From positions 3,054,835-3,118,834 of the forward strand of contig OX638352.1 of the NCBI GenBank assembly GCA_951813545.1: DNA of 64,000 bases, read 5' to 3'. Both the position numbers and the translations under genes were made by a program. The notes beneath the pieces are model-generated. The model searched no databases, was not told the origin of the DNA, and saw nothing but the letters and a program-made list of their open reading frames with translations. Source of the DNA: an uncultured Poribacteria bacterium (GTDB lineage: Bacteria; Poribacteria; WGA-4E; WGA-3G). Positions 1 through 8,313 of this stretch are shown here, one piece after another (positions within the stretch are counted from its first letter, which is position 1; each line of letters opens with the position of its first letter).

Positions 1-2
1 CG

Positions 3-812
3 CTTAAAGGCGGTGGTCCTGCTGTGGCATTTTCGCCAGATGGAGAACTGCTCGCAAACGCGTATAAAGCGGACGGTATTATTGGAACAATAGGTTTGTG
101 GGATGTTCGGTCCGGTGAACTTCGCCATGTTTTGAAAGAATATCACAATTTACTGACTTGCTTGGCATTTTCACCGGACGGTGAAACGCTTGCGAGTGGT
201 AGTGGAGATTCCGAGATTATTTTATGGGATATCCCTACTGCGCGACGTCGTTACAGTCTTACGACACAACACACAGGACCTGTTTCTTCTGTTGCGTTTT
301 CTACTGATGGCGAAACACTTGTGAGTGGTAGTTATGATCAGACGCTCCAATTATGGGACCCACATACTGGAAAACGTAAAACAGTATTGCAGTATTCAGA
401 TTATGTCACCTCTGTTGCGTTTTCTCCCGATGGTAGAATTCTTGCAGTCGGATGGAGTGGATGGCAGAACAATCGGATACAACTGTTAGATATGGAGACA
501 CTCCAACCGCTTGAGACACTCGTGGGACACATAGAAGATATTACAGATTTGGCATTCTCACCGGATGGCAGAATCCTTGCCAGTGCCAGTTGTGATGGCA
601 CAATTCTTTTATGGCGAACTGGAACTGACAGCGTTCCAGCGGATGTCAACGGCGATAGGTGTGTAAATATTGACGATTTGAGGTTCGTTGCTAACCATCT
701 TGGGTATGTTGGAGAAGAAAATGTAGCGGATGTTAACGGCGATGGCGTTGTCAATATTCTTGACCTTGTCGCGGTTGCAGGAGCGATGGCGCAAAACCGC
801 TTGTTGCAATAG
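3..812 (+). CDS. WD40-repeat protein with C-terminal dockerin (5' truncated)
   Basis: The reading frame is open to the left edge, so the true start lies outside the window. At least five WD40 blades are visible, each with an AFSPDG or AFSTDG core and several ending in LWD. A type I dockerin-like pair of calcium loops follows over the last 50 or so residues, with two DVNGD motifs about 35 residues apart. WD40 propellers are interaction scaffolds, and dockerins bind cohesin domains or act as calcium-stabilised C-terminal modules. A cohesin-like and a second dockerin domain occur in the large surface protein at 39101-43312, so the two could belong to the same extracellular assembly; that link is inference. 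No substrate can be named. Confidence 0.88.
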   Translation, partial: LKGGGPAVAFSPDGELLANAYKADGIIGTIGLWDVRSGELRHVLKEYHNLLTCLAFSPDGETLASGSGDSEIILWDIPTARRRYSLTTQHTGPVSSVAFSTDGETLVSGSYDQTLQLWDPHTGKRKTVLQYSDYVTSVAFSPDGRILAVGWSGWQNNRIQLLDMETLQPLETLVGHIEDITDLAFSPDGRILASASCDGTILLWRTGTDSVPADVNGDRCVNIDDLRFVANHLGYVGEENVADVNGDGVVNILDLVAVAGAMAQNRLLQ

Positions 813-905
813 AAACGGATTTTGGTATTGCGTCTTGATGAAATCTATTGTAAACTCTGTTTCATCATACGTACCAATTCTGCTAAATCAACAAAGGGGA
901 TAGCC

Positions 906-1892
906 ATGGAAAAACGAATCTTAGGACGGACTGGACTCGAAGTGAGTGTCTTAGGGATGGGCGGACTCTTTGTCTCAACGGCTGGCGGCAGAAACCGCAC
1001 TGACGGACGGAACGCTGTCCGACGCGCTTTGGAACTCGGTGTCAACTATGTTGATACCGCACCGAACTACGGCAATAGTGAAGAGGTCGTCGGGGAAGCC
1101 TTAGATGGTGTCCTACAACCACACTATCTTTCCACGAAAATCGGTGGTAGACCCCAACCTTTTGATCCTAAAGATAAGCAACTTTTGCGTCGGTCGGTTG
1201 AAGAGAGTCTACGTTTGCTGAAAAGGGACACGATTGACATTTTGATGGTGCATGAACCGGATCGTCCGGGACAATACGATTGGTGGACAAGCCACGAGAC
1301 ATTTGATGGACCGGTATGTGAACTGTTAGCAGAACTCAAAGCGGAAGGGATTGTCCGTTTTACAGGATTAGGTGGTACAACCGCACATCAACTCCCTGCA
1401 ATCATGGCAACGGGTGTTTACGATGTGGTGTTGACAGCAAAAAACTACAGTCTGCTCTGGCGTGAAGCGACGATCTCAATTTTCCCGGAAGCAAAACGAC
1501 AGAACATGGGGATTATTATCGGTGCGCCGTTACAACAGGGAGCATTAGCACGGTGCCACGCTGAAGTGGAGACGGGGGCATGGTGGCTCAGTCGCCCACG
1601 CCAAGAACAGTTCAAGTTACTCTACCAATTTTTGGATGAACTGGAACTCTCACTTCCAGAGGTAGGGATCCGTATGGTGCTATCCAATCCCGACATTTCT
1701 ACGGTGCTGGTGGGGGCAAGGTCTGTAGAGGAGGTTGAACAAAATGTCCGTGCGGTTGAAGCAGGTCCGCTGCCTTTGGAAGTGTTAGAAAGGCTTCAAG
1801 AGATAGCGGATATGGTGCCGTTTCGGCCCTTTGAGGAACCCCACAGTTTGCCGTTCGGCAGGGAATACAGTGGTCCTGGACGCGGGCGGTGA
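906..1892 (+). CDS. Aldo/keto reductase
   Basis: NAD(P)H-dependent oxidoreductase of the AKR superfamily, 328 residues, full length. The catalytic tetrad is visible: Asp50 and Tyr55 in VDTAPNYG, Lys78 in STKIGG and His117 in MVHEPD. The C-terminal cofactor region contains the expected VLVGARSVEEVEQN segment. The ATG at 906 is chosen because it follows AAAGGGG and starts the family core directly; the frame also runs about 84 bases further upstream without family similarity. The subfamily resembles L-galactose or D-threo-aldose dehydrogenases, so a sugar is a plausible substrate, but specificity cannot be read from the sequence. Confidence 0.92.
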   Translation: MEKRILGRTGLEVSVLGMGGLFVSTAGGRNRTDGRNAVRRALELGVNYVDTAPNYGNSEEVVGEALDGVLQPHYLSTKIGGRPQPFDPKDKQLLRRSVEESLRLLKRDTIDILMVHEPDRPGQYDWWTSHETFDGPVCELLAELKAEGIVRFTGLGGTTAHQLPAIMATGVYDVVLTAKNYSLLWREATISIFPEAKRQNMGIIIGAPLQQGALARCHAEVETGAWWLSRPRQEQFKLLYQFLDELELSLPEVGIRMVLSNPDISTVLVGARSVEEVEQNVRAVEAGPLPLEVLERLQEIADMVPFRPFEEPHSLPFGREYSGPGRGR

Positions 1893-1906
1893 GAAGAAAA
1901 AAAAGA

Positions 1907-1927
1907 GGCGCGCTCAGAAAGCGCGCC
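1907..1927 (-). terminator. Rho-independent terminator of the lipoprotein gene
   Basis: An 8-bp GC stem (GGCGCGCT/AGCGCGCC) with a 5-base loop. Read on the minus strand it is followed by a run of T, which is the A-run at 1897-1904 on the plus strand. It therefore ends transcription of the minus-strand gene at 1956-2723 and may also stop the plus-strand reductase transcript. Confidence 0.75.
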
Positions 1928-1955
1928 CACGAAAAGAAAAGCAAACCGCGAGATA

Positions 1956-2723
1956 TTATTCGTTGATGTAATCTGATCGTAACTCAAATGTATGCAGCAC
2001 CCAGCTGCTTGCCCGATTGTCAAGTTCAGCTTCGATTGCCATAATATCTTCCAGTGCCTCATAAGTCTCGACATCTTCTTGGTTGGCAAACTCCAATGTA
2101 ACAAGCCGATGTGGAGATTCACCATTATAGTTGTCGTAAGAGGATACCGCCTTCACTTGAGCGGGCCCGACCAAGGCAGAAGAAACGGAAGCAACCCATT
2201 CCAGATATGCTGCTTTCCCACCAATGGGATAGTCAACAAAAATAATACTTTTAATTGGCCAATCCTCTGCCTCGGTTTTCGCGTAGTCCGAACGCTCAAT
2301 AAACGTGTGTGCGCTCACTTGAGTTGCGTGGTTGGGAAGGTCTTCAAAAACGCCGGCTATCTCTGGACGATTCATATATGCCATCGCATCAACGAAACTG
2401 TCAAATTCAAACTCAACAAACCGATGTGGGGTTGTCTCCTCAAGATTGTCGTAAGATCTTATCCGATTGACCTCTGCTGGGGCTTGCAGTGTTGGCGCAA
2501 CGGAGGCGATCCACTCAAGATACACATCCTTTGCCCCCTCTGGGTAATCAACTAACCAGACTAAACTCACTGGAACCTTTTCCATGTCAGTCATAGCATC
2601 ATCCATGGTAGCATCCGCTGAGGGCATGCTATCCATCATGACCCTTTGTCCTCTATCACAACCTGCCAGTGCAACGAGTGCGATGAGAACTATCAAGAAA
2701 AAGTTTGCTAATTTCAAATTCAT
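1956..2723 (-). CDS. Lipoprotein with two tandem ferredoxin-like (dimeric alpha-beta barrel) repeats
   Basis: 255 residues. The N-terminus is a lipoprotein signal peptide with lipobox LAGC and the lipidated Cys at 22. The mature part holds two clearly homologous repeats of about 90 residues. Both read VDYP-G-(K/A)-YLEW-ASV, then R-SYDN, PHR-V-EF, and end in HTF-RSDY. This is a duplication of one small domain resembling the dimeric alpha-beta barrel fold, which often acts on or binds small molecules. No catalytic residue can be assigned. It has its own promoter at 2775-2803, RBS GGAGGA and terminator at 1907-1927, so it is a single-gene unit. Confidence 0.75.
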   Translation of the reverse strand: MNLKLANFFLIVLIALVALAGCDRGQRVMMDSMPSADATMDDAMTDMEKVPVSLVWLVDYPEGAKDVYLEWIASVAPTLQAPAEVNRIRSYDNLEETTPHRFVEFEFDSFVDAMAYMNRPEIAGVFEDLPNHATQVSAHTFIERSDYAKTEAEDWPIKSIIFVDYPIGGKAAYLEWVASVSSALVGPAQVKAVSSYDNYNGESPHRLVTLEFANQEDVETYEALEDIMAIEAELDNRASSWVLHTFELRSDYINE

Positions 2724-2774
2724 AATTTATTTTCCTCCGTAAAAAATATAAAAATGAAGTGTAAGAGTCTTCCA

Positions 2775-2803
2775 ATTCTAACACATTACCTTGTATCATA
2801 CAA
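2775..2803 (-). promoter_or_regulatory. Sigma70-type promoter for the lipoprotein gene
   Basis: On the minus strand: TTGTAT, 17 bases, TAGAAT. The expected start of transcription lies about 45 bases before the lipoprotein ATG. Confidence 0.55.
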
Positions 2804-2809
2804 TACCTT

Positions 2810-3364
2810 TTAGGAGTTCGATTGTGACTTCCAAATCGGTTCTGGAGTCTGCGCACGGTAGTTTACCGTCCGAGCGAGAACGAACAGGAGGTCCGAAAGC
2901 CTGTTCAAACTCCGGATTATTTCTGGATTAACATCCTCGTCGCGTGCGAGACGCACGACACACCGTTCGCTTCGGCGGCATACGACGCGGGCGATATGTA
3001 GAATAGCACCGGCAGTGCATCCACCCGGTAGAATAAAGTGCGTCAGTGGTGGAAGTTCCACAGAGAGTGTATCTATCGCGGTTTCCATCACTGTTGTAAA
3101 GTCCTTCAGTATGCGGAATTCGGAGGCTTTCGTGTGTGTCGCAGGCGTTGCTAAATCTGCTCCAACTGCGAAGAGGTGGTTTTGGATTTGTGCCATCAGA
3201 TCGGAGAGATCTGTATCATCACTGAGTGTTTGCGCATAGCCGATGTAAGCGTTCAGTTCATCGACAGTACCGATCGCCTCAATTCGGGGGGCATCTTTTC
3301 CGATTCTCGTTCCGCCGTACAGCGCGGTCTCTCCAGAATCGCCAAATTTAGTGTAGATTTTCAT
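2810..3364 (-). CDS. ATP:cob(I)alamin adenosyltransferase, PduO type
   Basis: Makes adenosylcobalamin from cob(I)alamin and ATP, the last step in producing the B12 coenzyme. At 184 residues it has the usual family length. The N-terminal ATP-binding segment IYTKFGDSGETALYGG is intact, as are the VVCRRSER helix and the SLNRLSDLLFVLAR segment typical of the PduO type. No B12-dependent enzyme is present in the window, so its client is elsewhere. It is divergent from the L-fuconate dehydratase gene with 44 bases between the start codons. Confidence 0.93.
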   Translation of the reverse strand: MKIYTKFGDSGETALYGGTRIGKDAPRIEAIGTVDELNAYIGYAQTLSDDTDLSDLMAQIQNHLFAVGADLATPATHTKASEFRILKDFTTVMETAIDTLSVELPPLTHFILPGGCTAGAILHIARVVCRRSERCVVRLARDEDVNPEIIRSLNRLSDLLFVLARTVNYRAQTPEPIWKSQSNS

Positions 3365-3408
3365 ATCAATCCATTATATACTTTGTCGAAAAAGGAGTCA
3401 AACAAAGC

Positions 3409-4743
3409 ATGAAAATTTCGGGAAAGATACAAAAAATTGATGTTGTTGATTTACGGGTTCCCACATCGGACACGCTACTCGGTTCCGATCCATTTCATAA
3501 GAAACCGAATTACTCAGCAATCCTAACGACGATAGAAACAAGTACAGGACACCAAGGCATATCAGTGGCATTCACCGCTGGTGCCGGAAATGACTGGATC
3601 GCTTACGGCGTTAAGGACCTCGCACAACTCGTTGTTGGGATGGAGATGGAGACTTTTGTTAATGATCCGGGAGCGTTCCACAGACTGCTCATAGACCATC
3701 ACCAGCTACGTTGGCTTGCGGATGGCGTCAATCGGATGGCGATCGGAAGTATTGTCAATGCAATGTGGGATGTCTGGGCAAAACTGGTTGATAAACCGCT
3801 CTGGGAACTGCTGGTCGATTTACCACCTGAGAAAATTGTGCAGTCCATTGATTGGCGATACTTACGCGACGCGTTGACACCTGATGAGGCAGCGGAAATA
3901 CTTAGTACACATCAGGACAGTCGCGAAGCCCGTGAGCAGACGCTCGGTCAACAGGGACCGAAGGCGTATTCTACCGCTGGGTGGCTCGGTCTGACAGATG
4001 AACAGATTATTGAGACGGTGAACCAAGTGAAAGCAGCTGGGCTGGATGCCTTCAAAATGAAGGTCGGACAGGATCTGGACTTTGATAAGAAACGACTCGC
4101 TTTTATCCGAGAAGCAATCGGTCCAGAAGCGCGCTTGATGTTAGACGCAAACCAAATTTGGGGTGTCGATGAAGCCATCGCGTATATGGAAGCATTGGTG
4201 GCGTTCAAACCGACATGGATTGAGGAGCCGACAGCGCGCGATGATGTGCTCGGTTTTGTAAAAATATCGCGTGCTTTGGAGAAACACGGTATCGGTGTCG
4301 CTACGGGGGAACAGGTGCCATCGCCTGTTATCTTCAAGCAGCTGATCACGAGTGGCGCGATTCAGTATTGTCAGATTGATGCGACACGGCTCGGAGGTGT
4401 CAACGATGTGTTGGGGGTCATCTTAATGGCAGCGAAGTATGGTGTTCCCGTCTGTCCACACGGTGGTGGCATCGGTTTGTGCAATATGATTCAACACTAC
4501 GCGATATGGGATCAAATCTGTGTCGCAGCACACTCGGATACGCAAGTGGTTGAATACCTCAATTTCCTGCAAGAAGACGTTTTCCTACACCCGATCCAAG
4601 TTCATGACGGTGCCTATGTTACGCCAACGAGGCCAGGCTGGGGACTTGAGATGTATCCAGACTTTGTTGAGAAGCATATCTATCCGACAGGTTCAGTCTG
4701 GCAGGGGAGAGAGGCATCAGGAGGGATAACCTTTTTGGCATAG
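3409..4743 (+). CDS. L-fuconate dehydratase (enolase superfamily)
   Basis: Dehydrates L-fuconate to 2-keto-3-deoxy-L-fuconate in non-phosphorylated L-fucose breakdown. The active site is complete and at the spacing of the L-fuconate dehydratase/ENOSF1 group: Lys216 and Lys218 in FKMKVG, metal ligands Asp246 (LMLDANQ), Glu272 (WIEEP) and Glu301 (ATGEQ), and base His351 (CPHGGGIGLC). It is 444 residues long and starts after AAAGGAG. It converges with an HpcH/HpaI aldolase gene, which could supply the next carbon-carbon cleavage. A sulfatase and a sugar-acid cluster elsewhere in the window fit use of fucose-rich polysaccharides; this wider pathway is inference. Confidence 0.9.
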   Translation: MKISGKIQKIDVVDLRVPTSDTLLGSDPFHKKPNYSAILTTIETSTGHQGISVAFTAGAGNDWIAYGVKDLAQLVVGMEMETFVNDPGAFHRLLIDHHQLRWLADGVNRMAIGSIVNAMWDVWAKLVDKPLWELLVDLPPEKIVQSIDWRYLRDALTPDEAAEILSTHQDSREAREQTLGQQGPKAYSTAGWLGLTDEQIIETVNQVKAAGLDAFKMKVGQDLDFDKKRLAFIREAIGPEARLMLDANQIWGVDEAIAYMEALVAFKPTWIEEPTARDDVLGFVKISRALEKHGIGVATGEQVPSPVIFKQLITSGAIQYCQIDATRLGGVNDVLGVILMAAKYGVPVCPHGGGIGLCNMIQHYAIWDQICVAAHSDTQVVEYLNFLQEDVFLHPIQVHDGAYVTPTRPGWGLEMYPDFVEKHIYPTGSVWQGREASGGITFLA

Positions 4744-4760
4744 CTGCCTTAAATGGAAAT

Positions 4761-4779
4761 GCGCGGTTAAAAACCGCGC
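4761..4779. repeat. GC-rich palindrome between convergent genes
   Basis: Arms GCGCGGTT and AACCGCGC with an AAA loop, an 8-bp perfect stem. It lies between two converging genes. No T-run follows on either strand, so it is either a weak bidirectional terminator or a member of the palindrome family seen at 13652, 26024 and 30834. Confidence 0.6.
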
Positions 4780-4815
4780 TGATAAGAAGAGAGAATACTG
4801 TCAGGGTTCAATCTG

Positions 4816-5571
4816 TTAGGATTTCGCACCTTCTGCCCGTTCTTTAAACGCTGCTGCACCGGCTGTAATCCATCCGCCAACACCCGTCATCAGAAACCGT
4901 ACACCCGCCTTGACATATTTTTCAACTGTGGCATCGAGTGTCAAGGTGCCAGCAACCCGCCCCGCGTCTTGGATACGAGCAAGTGCTAAATCAATCGTAT
5001 TCTGGACATCTGGGTGGGTAAGATTCCCGATATGTCCCATAGAAGTCGCTAAATCTGATGGTGCGACAAAAAACACGTCAATATGATCAACGGTGAGAAT
5101 CTCGTCGAGATTGTTAACCGCGACGATGTCTTCAATCAAAACAATGGCGAGCGTTTGCGAGTTAGCGACATCAAAATAGTTGTCCACACCATAACCTTGG
5201 CGACTGGTGAACATCCCGCGGTGTCCAATCGGTGCGAACTTCACACCATCTACAACGTTTTGTGCCTCCGCTTTCGTGTTGACATGCGGGACACAAATGC
5301 CCATTGAACCGCAATCCAATGTACGGTAGATAAGTCCTTGGTCGTTGCGATTGACACGTGTGATAGAGGTCATGCCCCAGAGATCGCATGCCCGTGTCAG
5401 ATCGCCGATTCGCGACGCATCAACAGCACCGTGTTCGCCTTCCAACCATACGCCATCGTATCCGTTCGGACCGAAGAGGTCTATATCATCGGCATTTGTC
5501 AATCCTGAGATAACGTACGCGAGATCGCCAGCTGCTAACTTCTCTTTAACCCGATTTGGTCGTATTTCCAT
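4816..5571 (-). CDS. HpcH/HpaI family aldolase (2-keto-3-deoxy sugar acid type)
   Basis: Class II, metal-dependent aldolase of the 2-dehydro-3-deoxyglucarate/rhamnonate aldolase family, 251 residues. The family core is visible: DGVWLEGEHGAVD with the metal-binding Glu, ITRVNRND with the substrate Arg, and VFFVAPSDLATSMG near the C-terminus. Such enzymes cleave 2-keto-3-deoxy acids to pyruvate and an aldehyde. The convergent neighbour makes 2-keto-3-deoxy-L-fuconate, which would be a suitable substrate; that assignment is inferred from position only. The start is supported by GGGAGA just upstream. Confidence 0.85.
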   Translation of the reverse strand: MEIRPNRVKEKLAAGDLAYVISGLTNADDIDLFGPNGYDGVWLEGEHGAVDASRIGDLTRACDLWGMTSITRVNRNDQGLIYRTLDCGSMGICVPHVNTKAEAQNVVDGVKFAPIGHRGMFTSRQGYGVDNYFDVANSQTLAIVLIEDIVAVNNLDEILTVDHIDVFFVAPSDLATSMGHIGNLTHPDVQNTIDLALARIQDAGRVAGTLTLDATVEKYVKAGVRFLMTGVGGWITAGAAAFKERAEGAKS

Positions 5572-5695
5572 AGATTTCTCCCATACGGTAGGCGAAGTTT
5601 CCTAACCTCACCGATTTACACTGTATTACTAAATTGTATATTCTGCTGTAGAAATAAAGAGTATCAGGAATCCTGAAAGTTGTCCATAAAAAAGT

Positions 5696-5724
5696 GAAGT
5701 GCGCACTTGAGAGGCGCGCACTTC
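5696..5724 (-). terminator. Rho-independent terminator of the small membrane protein gene
   Basis: A 9-bp perfect stem (GAAGTGCGC/GCGCACTTC) with an 11-base loop. On the minus strand it is followed by six T (plus-strand A-run at 5688-5693). It sits downstream of the gene at 5797-6231. Confidence 0.75.
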
Positions 5725-5796
5725 ATGTTTAGGGTTATAGTAGTACTCTCATTCAATAAATCGTCCACTACCAACCAGAATATCAATCCCTGCTAC

Positions 5797-6231
5797 TTAT
5801 TCACTGGTGCTGGAGCGTATTAGGTGGACACCCATTGCACCGTTCAACAACGAAAATGTGGCATCAAAGATAATCCATATCAATGATCGGGTATTGTGAC
5901 CAACAGCAGTAAAGCCCGACCCAATGTCGCTGATGCCGAACCAGTTCCAGAAGAAGATTATAGCCACGAACATGAACCCGTAGTACATCGTATTCGCCGC
6001 TATGAATTCTTGAACGCTCGAATCCGCACCGGCACGGCTCATGCGAATGTAGCCGAATATCACTCCGAGTATTATTGAAATAGCAGAGAGTGGGTTGATA
6101 TAATCCCAAGCGGAGCTATAGGGACTATCATCGGTGGAGGTGTGGTAAATCGGTTCAAATACTGTCTGGATAGCGACTATCGCCGCAATGACGATAAGCA
6201 CAACGCCTATAATTCGTTTGAGGGCTGCCAT
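5797..6231 (-). CDS. Hypothetical four-helix membrane protein
   Basis: 144 residues with four hydrophobic segments that could span the membrane (starting near IIGVVLIVIAA, INPLSAISIILG, MYYGFMFVAIIFF and LIWIIFDATFSLL). The ATG at 6231 follows AGGAG and is preferred over a longer frame that adds 15 polar residues. I recognise no family. It forms a complete single-gene unit with its own consensus promoter at 6365-6393 and terminator at 5696-5724, which argues that it is expressed. Confidence 0.7.
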   Translation of the reverse strand: MAALKRIIGVVLIVIAAIVAIQTVFEPIYHTSTDDSPYSSAWDYINPLSAISIILGVIFGYIRMSRAGADSSVQEFIAANTMYYGFMFVAIIFFWNWFGISDIGSGFTAVGHNTRSLIWIIFDATFSLLNGAMGVHLIRSSTSE

Positions 6232-6364
6232 GATTTTCTCCTTTTCCCTTATTGGGATAGTTAAATCTTGCCCCAAGAAACGAAAGTGGGTACACCATTA
6301 CTCATTCGATGACATTCGGGATATTCAACCTTTTTTAGCAAAATAATCCACCAAATTTGCTTGT

Positions 6365-6393
6365 ATTATACATTTTGCGACATATATAGTCAA
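6365..6393 (-). promoter_or_regulatory. Sigma70 promoter for the membrane protein gene
   Basis: On the minus strand: TTGACT, 17 bases, TATAAT. The implied leader is about 125 bases, longer than needed for ribosome binding. I see no known riboswitch in it. Confidence 0.7.
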
Positions 6394-6487
6394 ATTTTTT
6401 ACAGAAAAGTATATGGGGATGCTTAAATTGCGGGCTACAGAATCATACAGAGAGGTAGGAACGCTTGAATACAGCACTAAACCTTAG

Positions 6488-7396
6488 CTAAATGCCAAGA
6501 AACACCTCAATCTCCGCAGCGTGTTTCTCGAAATCGCGCTCGGCGAGGGATTTGAGGTTATCTAACTGTGTAAGGGTATCTATCGCCCAGCGATCGATTT
6601 CTGGATTGATGCGTAAATAATTGCCCTTTAGCAACAGTTTCGCTGTATGTGCGGATGCTTGAGCTTGCAATGTCATCACGTAGGAGGTTAGTTTTACACC
6701 CCCCCATCCGGTGATAAATCCCCAGCCTCGTCTCTGCCGATACATGTTTGTCGAATGTCCTGTGCCGATGGATAGCATCCGAACCTCACTCGCCTCTTTT
6801 CTAAACACTGAGAGTGCCTCTGTGGCGGCAATTGTGGAAGGGTTGTTTGCCCATAAGCAGCCATCTGCTAACAAGAGGTTGTCAAGGGACTTTGGGGCGA
6901 AAAAGGTGGGTGCAGCACAGGAGGCGAGGATAGCATCTCGTAAACAGACCTCTTTACTTGTGGGAGCGATCTCCGAATCGTGACCTCCATAATTGGACCT
7001 AAAAATGTGAACTTCACTTTTGGCGATCTCCGAACTTGTTATCATTAATGGCGTTGCTATTTCATTGAGAGGCGTTGCCGGAATATGCTTGGCGATAACC
7101 TGTGCGAGTTGTTCGCTTGGATATTTGCTGAGAAACAACGGGATACGATACCATCTTCTCTGAAAGATGTAAGGGGTTTCAGTCTCAAAGAGTTCTACAA
7201 TATCTGTCATCGGGATATCGGAAATGGCAGCACCGGCGATAATTGCACCTGTGCTTGTGCCAGTGATGAGATCAAAACAGGTTTTGATATTTATTCCAAA
7301 AGCCTGTTCAATTTTGGCGAGGAGTTGGGCGGTGTATATGCCGCGGGTGCCGCCGCCATCTAACGCGAGGATGTGGAAGGGGTCTGTGTTGTCCAT
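6488..7396 (-). CDS. Patatin-like phospholipase
   Basis: Lipid acyl hydrolase with a Ser-Asp dyad, 302 residues. The oxyanion loop GGGTRG is at residues 14-19, the nucleophile elbow GTSTG places Ser48, and the Asp is 178 in ADGCLWANNP. The rest follows the patatin fold, and no extra domain is attached. There is no signal peptide, so it probably acts in the cytoplasm on membrane lipids. Some bacterial patatins are effectors of nucleotide-signalling defence systems, but no cyclase gene adjoins this one, so a housekeeping lipase is the simpler reading. Confidence 0.9.
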   Translation of the reverse strand: MDNTDPFHILALDGGGTRGIYTAQLLAKIEQAFGINIKTCFDLITGTSTGAIIAGAAISDIPMTDIVELFETETPYIFQRRWYRIPLFLSKYPSEQLAQVIAKHIPATPLNEIATPLMITSSEIAKSEVHIFRSNYGGHDSEIAPTSKEVCLRDAILASCAAPTFFAPKSLDNLLLADGCLWANNPSTIAATEALSVFRKEASEVRMLSIGTGHSTNMYRQRRGWGFITGWGGVKLTSYVMTLQAQASAHTAKLLLKGNYLRINPEIDRWAIDTLTQLDNLKSLAERDFEKHAAEIEVFLGI

Positions 7397-7500
7397 TGAC
7401 TATTCCGTGACGTATCCCATACATGAATCTTTCGTTATTCTTCTATATCTGTCATAGTTAACATACCACATCTCTTTGTCAAAATCAACTGAATTATATC

Positions 7501-7529
7501 TTGACACAAACCCACAATTTCTGTAAAAT
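7501..7529 (+). promoter_or_regulatory. Sigma70 promoter of the SOD gene
   Basis: TTGACA, 17 bases, TAAAAT. It lies 31 bases before the SOD start codon and excludes a translation start within the promoter itself. Confidence 0.75.
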
Positions 7530-7560
7530 GCTACCCAAAACAGTAGGACAAGGAGAATTC

Positions 7561-8283
7561 ATGAATCGTAGAAATTTTTTAATTCACGGAAGTACTGCAG
7601 TGGCAGGACTACTTCTCGCTAACAGTCCGCTGCGCCTTTATGCAGCTCAGCATGAGCAGGATCATAGTCATGGTCATACGCTGCCAGCACTGCGCTATCC
7701 GCACGGTGCCCTTGAACCCCATATCGACAAACGCACAATGGAGATCCATCACGGAAAACACCACCAAGGGTATGTCAATAAACTCAATGCAGCGATCAAA
7801 GGACATCACGATTTGACACACCTGTCCGTTGAAGATTTACTCCGAGATATTGATAAGGTACCGACAGACATCCGCCAAGCTGTTATTAATAGTGGCGGTG
7901 GACACGCCAATCATACGCTTTTCTGGAGTATTATGATTCCTGGTGGTAGTGAGCCGGCAGGGAAGGTTGCCGAAGCCATTCAATCCACATTCGGATCATT
8001 CGATGCCGGCAGCGAGATGTTCGCCAAAGCCGCGAAAACGCATTTCGGATCCGGATGGGCATGGCTTGTCGTTGACGATAAGAAAAAGCTGCAGATCTAT
8101 TCAACATCAAATCAGGATAGTCCGTTGATGAAAGGACATACCCCTATCCTCGGCCTCGATGTCTGGGAACACGCTTATTATCTGAACTATCAGAACCGGC
8201 GCGCCGATTATGTTGATGCTTGGGCGAACGTCGTCAATTGGAAAATGGTTAACGCCAACTATATCGCGGCGACGAAAGCTTAA
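7561..8283 (+). CDS. sodA: Exported Mn-type superoxide dismutase
   Basis: Dismutes superoxide. The 240 residues begin with a twin-arginine signal (NRRNFL, hydrophobic run, then a YA-A site near 28), so the folded metalloenzyme should be exported. Metal ligands are His63 (MEIH), His118 (NHTLFW), Asp200 and His204 (DVWEHAYY). GGGHANH and the NQD-SPLM segment resemble Mn- rather than Fe-type enzymes. A short His-rich stretch (QDHSHGH) precedes the domain. AAGGAG precedes the ATG. The next gene, another Tat-exported oxidoreductase, starts 30 bases later and is probably cotranscribed, suggesting a periplasmic redox-protection unit. Confidence 0.93.
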   Translation: MNRRNFLIHGSTAVAGLLLANSPLRLYAAQHEQDHSHGHTLPALRYPHGALEPHIDKRTMEIHHGKHHQGYVNKLNAAIKGHHDLTHLSVEDLLRDIDKVPTDIRQAVINSGGGHANHTLFWSIMIPGGSEPAGKVAEAIQSTFGSFDAGSEMFAKAAKTHFGSGWAWLVVDDKKKLQIYSTSNQDSPLMKGHTPILGLDVWEHAYYLNYQNRRADYVDAWANVVNWKMVNANYIAATKA

Positions 8284-8313
8284 ACCACAACCACCGAAAA
8301 ATGAGGAGGCACC

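Noticed and set aside
6488..7396. Patatin effector of a CBASS defence system
   Set aside because: No nucleotide cyclase or associated gene lies beside it; the neighbours are a small membrane protein and SOD.
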